Shown in pieces: positions 61,182 through 64,000 of a DNA stretch of 64,000 nucleotides. Position numbers and translations under genes: made by a program. The stretch comes from Flavobacterium sp. KJJ (GTDB taxonomy: Bacteria > Bacteroidota > Bacteroidia > Flavobacteriales > Flavobacteriaceae). Position 1 is the first letter of the stretch. Each line of letters begins with the position of its first letter. The notes under the pieces are model-generated. The model searched no databases and was not told the DNA's origin. It saw only the letters and a list, made by a program, of their open reading frames with translations. The DNA is taken from assembly GCF_000708595.2 (NCBI RefSeq), contig NZ_JARP01000003.1, positions 186,001-250,000 of the forward strand, written 5' to 3'.

Positions 61182-62342
61182 TTATTGTTTTTTATATAAT
61201 GAAATCCAGATTGTTTTCGGTAATCTGGCGTTAATCATTGGTTTGTATTGAATTTTATTTTCTAGAAGTTTTATCGTTTTATATTGATCAAATAAAAACC
61301 ACAAAGCTTCTGTCGCTAAATGAATCGAGAAATGTTTTGCCACACACATATGACCGCCAGTTCCGAAAGTTAAATTTTCATTATTATTGATTCTTTCAAT
61401 ATCAAAAGCTAATGCATTTTTAAACTTTTTAGAATCACGATTTGCAGAGGCCAGTACAATTAAAATGGAATCATTTTTTTTGATTAGGCTTTCGCCGATG
61501 AGGAAATCTTCACTAGCAATTCTTCTGGTATTATGAATCGGCGGATCAAATCGCAATGTTTCTATAATCGATTTTTGTACTTCAATTTTATTCGAAAAAG
61601 TTTTATTGCTAAGAATTTGTAATAAAGAATTGCTTAAAATTCCTCGTCCGGCGTCAAAACTCTGAATAAATAAACCGATTAAATTACTAACGCAAATTGT
61701 TTTGATTTCGTCAGGCGAAAGAGAATTTGATTCGGATATTTTTTTCAATAAACATTCATAAAAGCTTGAAGAAGAAAGTTGCTTTTCAACGATTAAAAAT
61801 ATTTTTTCTGAGATTTCATTAATCGCTTTTACTTGTTCTTCTGTCTTTTTTGGAAGCATAATTTTAGAGAAAGATTCTATGTTTTCCGAAATAAAATCAC
61901 AATCCTTTTCTTCAAAACCAAAACTTTTTAAAACAGTAAGAACCGGCAATTTTTTTGAAACCGAATTTACCCAATCAATTTTCTCTTCAACTAAATCATT
62001 TTCTATTAATTGAAAAATGATTGAATTGATATTTACAGATTTCATGTTTGAGAACAACTGCATTGCAATTTCTCTTGCAATTTCATGCTTAACTCCATTT
62101 GATAATCGAGTCAAATGAGTCAAAATGGCCAAAGCATATTTATTTAATCTTTGTTCATTATTTGAATTCACAATCGGAATCGCCACTTTCGTATTTTTTA
62201 AAATCGAAACACAATCTTCATAAGAATAAATAGCCCAAATTTTATCTGCCTCATCCCAATAGACAGGATGCTTTTCCAGCATCGTTTTATATATCGAATA
62301 AGGGTCAGTAACGTCAGACTGAAGAAATAAAGTAGAAGGCAT
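61182..62342 (-). CDS. Cytochrome P450 with atypical I-helix
   Basis: The ATG at 62342 gives about 386 residues beginning 'MPSTLFLQSDVTDPY'; upstream in-frame codons overlap the promoter. Visible elements: 'KIWAIYSYEDC' (N-terminal sheet), ExxR 'ETLRFDPPIHNTRR', and the haem loop 'LTFGTGGHMCVAKH' with the Cys ligand. In the I-helix the usual A-G-x-[DE]-T is 'FDAGRGILSN', so both the acid and the Thr are missing. This suggests peroxide-driven or otherwise non-standard catalysis. No ferredoxin or reductase gene is next to it. The ABM gene follows directly. Confidence 0.88.
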   Translation of the reverse strand: MPSTLFLQSDVTDPYSIYKTMLEKHPVYWDEADKIWAIYSYEDCVSILKNTKVAIPIVNSNNEQRLNKYALAILTHLTRLSNGVKHEIAREIAMQLFSNMKSVNINSIIFQLIENDLVEEKIDWVNSVSKKLPVLTVLKSFGFEEKDCDFISENIESFSKIMLPKKTEEQVKAINEISEKIFLIVEKQLSSSSFYECLLKKISESNSLSPDEIKTICVSNLIGLFIQSFDAGRGILSNSLLQILSNKTFSNKIEVQKSIIETLRFDPPIHNTRRIASEDFLIGESLIKKNDSILIVLASANRDSKKFKNALAFDIERINNNENLTFGTGGHMCVAKHFSIHLATEALWFLFDQYKTIKLLENKIQYKPMINARLPKTIWISLYKKQ

Positions 62343-62359
62343 ATCGAGTTGTTTTTTAA

Positions 62360-62377
62360 CAAAGTTATTTAACTTTA
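62360..62377. promoter_or_regulatory. Divergent -7 boxes with overlapping inverted repeat
   Basis: On the minus strand TAACTTTG (62367-62360) serves the P450 gene; on the plus strand TAACTTTA (62370-62377) can serve the ArsR-type gene at 62407. The inverted repeat AAAGTT (62361-62366) ATTT AACTTT (62371-62376) spans both. A regulator bound here would block both genes. Confidence 0.55.
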
Positions 62378-62406
62378 CAAAGCAATACTTCATTCTGCAC
62401 TTAACT

Positions 62407-63099
62407 ATGAATATCGTGATGGAAGATCAATTTATAAAAACAGCATCGTTAATTGGCGACCCAACGCGCGCTTCAATTTTATGGACATTGCTTGACGGAA
62501 GAGCTTTTACTGCAACAGAATTAGCCGTTTCTGCAAATACATCTCCGCAAAATATAAGCATGCATCTGGGAAAACTTCTGGATGCCGATTTGCTGTGTGT
62601 AGAAAAACAAGGCCGTCATAAATATTATAGATTTTCAAATAAAGAAGTCGCCTACGCGCTCGAAGCCATGGCAAGTTTAGTTCCGAAGCCAAAAGTTTCA
62701 TTAAAAACCAAAGCTGAAAATTATCCTCCAATAAAATTCTGCAGAACCTGTTACGATCATTTAGCAGGAAAAATTGGAGTTGCCTTAACCGACAGTTTAT
62801 TGGAACAAAAAATAATTGTAGAAAAAAATAATGCTTTTGAAATTAGTACTGAAGGAGAAAAATGGTTCTCCAGTTTCGGAATTAATTTAGAAGAAGCTCA
62901 AAAACAAAAAAGAATATTCCTTAAACCCTGCCTGGATTGGAGTGAAAGAAGAAATCATCTTGCCGGTTCGGTAGGAGCATTGCTTTTGAATAAAATGATA
63001 AGCGAAGACTGGCTCAGAAAAACTAAAAATTCTAGAGCAATTATTGTCACGGCAAAAGGGGAAAAGGAATTATTGAGACACTTTAAAATTGTTGTTTAA
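62407..63099 (+). CDS. ArsR-family winged-helix regulator with C-terminal repeat domain
   Basis: This 230-residue regulator has an ArsR HTH at about 10-85 ('LIGDPTRASILWTLLDGRAF', 'TSPQNISMHLGKLLDADLLC', wing 'QGRHKYYRFSN'). The second half holds two copies of an 'HLAG-x-[IV]-G' unit, 'CRTCYDHLAGKIGVALTD' (C112, C115, H118) and 'RRNHLAGSVGALLLN' (H184, with C175 near). The Cys/His could bind metal or haem, but this C-terminal form is also seen in ArsR proteins without known metals. It is divergent from the P450 operon, which it probably represses together with itself. Confidence 0.88.
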   Translation: MNIVMEDQFIKTASLIGDPTRASILWTLLDGRAFTATELAVSANTSPQNISMHLGKLLDADLLCVEKQGRHKYYRFSNKEVAYALEAMASLVPKPKVSLKTKAENYPPIKFCRTCYDHLAGKIGVALTDSLLEQKIIVEKNNAFEISTEGEKWFSSFGINLEEAQKQKRIFLKPCLDWSERRNHLAGSVGALLLNKMISEDWLRKTKNSRAIIVTAKGEKELLRHFKIVV

Positions 63100-63103
63100 A
63101 TAA

Positions 63104-63175
63104 TTTAGACAACTTAGGCTCCTTAGATTGTTAGACTTCTTAGATAGTTAGACTTTTAGAATTTTAGATTTTTCC
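63104..63175. repeat. TTAGACTT/TTAGATT repeats
   Basis: Seven or so imperfect TTAGA(C/T)T units between the regulator gene and the stem-loop copy 2, similar to the array at 60652-60765. Confidence 0.7.
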
Positions 63176-63181
63176 GCAATC

Positions 63182-63282
63182 TTGTCATCCTGAGGAACGA
63201 AGGATCACACTAGAAGCTCCGTACAGTATTTCGCCAATATTTGTCGAGGACGAGTGTGATCCTTCATTCCTCAGGATGACAA
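63182..63282. repeat. Dispersed stem-loop element, copy 2 (GTCATCCTGA family, inverted)
   Basis: Arms 63182-63211 and 63253-63282 are complementary at 29 of 30 positions. The left arm agrees with that of copy 1 at 26 of 28 positions, and the complement of the loop (TCGACAAATATTG...) matches the copy 1 loop, so this copy is inverted. It sits between convergent genes. Confidence 0.85.
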
Positions 63283-63322
63283 AACTAACACAAGACAAAA
63301 ACGTAATACCTAGCACAAAAAC

Positions 63323-64000
63323 CTAACCTTCAGCAAACAAAAACGCAATCACTTTCTCATACAATTCATCATCGTGCATTCCGTGGCCTAAGCCTTTGGT
63401 TTCGATAAATTGACTGTTTTTCCAGTTGCTGGCTATTTTTTTTCCTTCTTCAAAAGCTACAATAGTATCGGATGTATCGTGTGCAATTAACCCCGGAATA
63501 TTAAATTCTGATGCAAATTTTTGTCCGGAGAAATCTTCTATTTTAAAATTAAATCGATCACTGAATTTACTTTCTAAAAGAGAAAACATTTTGGTATTCA
63601 AACTCAGCATCGAAATATAATTATCAATCAGCGTTTTCAAATCGGATGGCGCTCCAAGAATTACCATTTTATTGATACTGGTATGCGGAAATAAATATTG
63701 ATGGTAAACACAAGCCGCACCTCCAATAGAATGACCAATAATAATTTCTGGCTGATATTTCTCTACAGCCTTATTAATAAATTCTGCATAAAGCGGCACA
63801 TTAAATTCTTTTCCGCTGCTTTGCCCGTGTGCTGGAGCATCAATTGCAATAATAGTGCTTCCGGATTTTTGAAGATGTGGCAACGTTTTTTTCCAGCGAG
63901 AAGCGTTGCTTTCCCAGCCGTGAACAAGCAGAATTTTGGTTTCATTTCCTTTCCAGATATAAGTCTGAAAATGATGTTCGTTATGATGAAATATTTCGGT
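63323..64000 (-). CDS. Alpha/beta hydrolase, 5' end beyond the window
   Basis: The frame is open to the right end of the window, so the start is outside; 225 residues are visible, from 'TEIFHHNEHHFQTYIWKGNE' on. Landmarks: oxyanion/HG element 'ILLVHGWESNASRW', 'DAPAHGQSSG', nucleophile elbow 'GHSIGGAA', Asp in 'HDTSDTIV' and His in 'GLGHGMHDD'. The full serine hydrolase triad is present. The substrate is unknown. An internal ATG at 63883 is not the start because the HGW element lies upstream of it. Confidence 0.9.
   Translation of the reverse strand, partial: TEIFHHNEHHFQTYIWKGNETKILLVHGWESNASRWKKTLPHLQKSGSTIIAIDAPAHGQSSGKEFNVPLYAEFINKAVEKYQPEIIIGHSIGGAACVYHQYLFPHTSINKMVILGAPSDLKTLIDNYISMLSLNTKMFSLLESKFSDRFNFKIEDFSGQKFASEFNIPGLIAHDTSDTIVAFEEGKKIASNWKNSQFIETKGLGHGMHDDELYEKVIAFLFAEG

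Noticed and set aside
62343..62393. Upstream ATG at 62393 for the P450
   Set aside because: This would put the P450 start codon inside the shared promoter/operator region (62360-62377); the ATG at 62342 gives the normal P450 N-terminus.
1..64000. Prophage, integrative element or complete insertion sequence
   Set aside because: No integrase, transposase, relaxase, capsid or terminase pattern was found; repeats are short and non-coding.

Overview
The window looks like a chromosome segment of a Flavobacterium-type member of the Bacteroidota. The base composition is AT-rich. Promoters follow the flavobacterial TTG-N17-23-TAnnTTTG pattern and Shine-Dalgarno sequences are weak. Gene content fits as well: a SusC/SusD pair, a PorV-like type IX secretion protein, an HmuY-like lipoprotein, many lipoproteins, and DUF families common in Flavobacteriia. 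No phage, integrative element, rRNA operon, CRISPR array or complete insertion sequence was seen; most of the window is stable core genome.

Layout. 1-5347: the 3' end of a surface-polysaccharide locus, with a truncated hexapeptide acetyltransferase, two GT4 glycosyltransferases, a Wzy/WaaL-type polymerase or ligase and a WcaJ-type initiating phosphoglycosyltransferase. 5351-31987: mostly housekeeping and envelope genes. These include DUF4105 and PorV-like proteins, pssA, a GH25 lysozyme-like protein, lptB, an AhpD-like protein, tatC and the Kdo-pathway isomerase, recQ, an FAD oxidoreductase, a quinone reductase, an Xaa-Pro aminopeptidase, exported MsrB/MsrA, idi, a PTPS-like enzyme, bcp and manA. 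Two tandem tRNA-Thr units follow, then lipoproteins, htpG, an OmpA-family protein and an ABC ATPase. 32100-32411 holds a decayed S9 peptidase fragment. 32750-39170: fabH, cutC, a TonB-dependent receptor and argS. 39415-48284: a SusC/SusD pair without a glycanase, then a haem-uptake-type locus (DUF6607 protein divergent from a TonB receptor plus an HmuY-like protein). 48639-53224: an operon of two SGNH proteins, one with an embedded LysM, and an MBOAT acyltransferase. 53561-57073: ffh, folD, corA. 57402-59758: a membrane protein, a winged-helix regulator and a DUF4153/DUF4173 membrane protein. 59803-64000: rluF, then an ABM monooxygenase and a P450 divergent from an ArsR-type regulator, and a partial alpha/beta hydrolase.

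The loci most worth a second look are three. First, the SGNH / SGNH-LysM / MBOAT operon, a candidate envelope glycan O-acylation machine with LysM inside the hydrolase fold. Second, the membrane protein / winged-helix / DUF4173 module, where both the first and third genes carry the same inverted repeat (ACTTTG-N5-CAAAGT followed by ACTTT) over or near the promoter -7 region. Third, the P450/ABM/ArsR divergon, in which the P450 lacks the usual I-helix acid-threonine pair and an inverted repeat overlaps both divergent -7 boxes. Several dispersed intergenic repeats are also present, including two inverted copies of a 'GTCATCCTGA' stem-loop element, a GC-rich flavobacterial-type stem-loop element near 57140, and TTAGATT tandem arrays.
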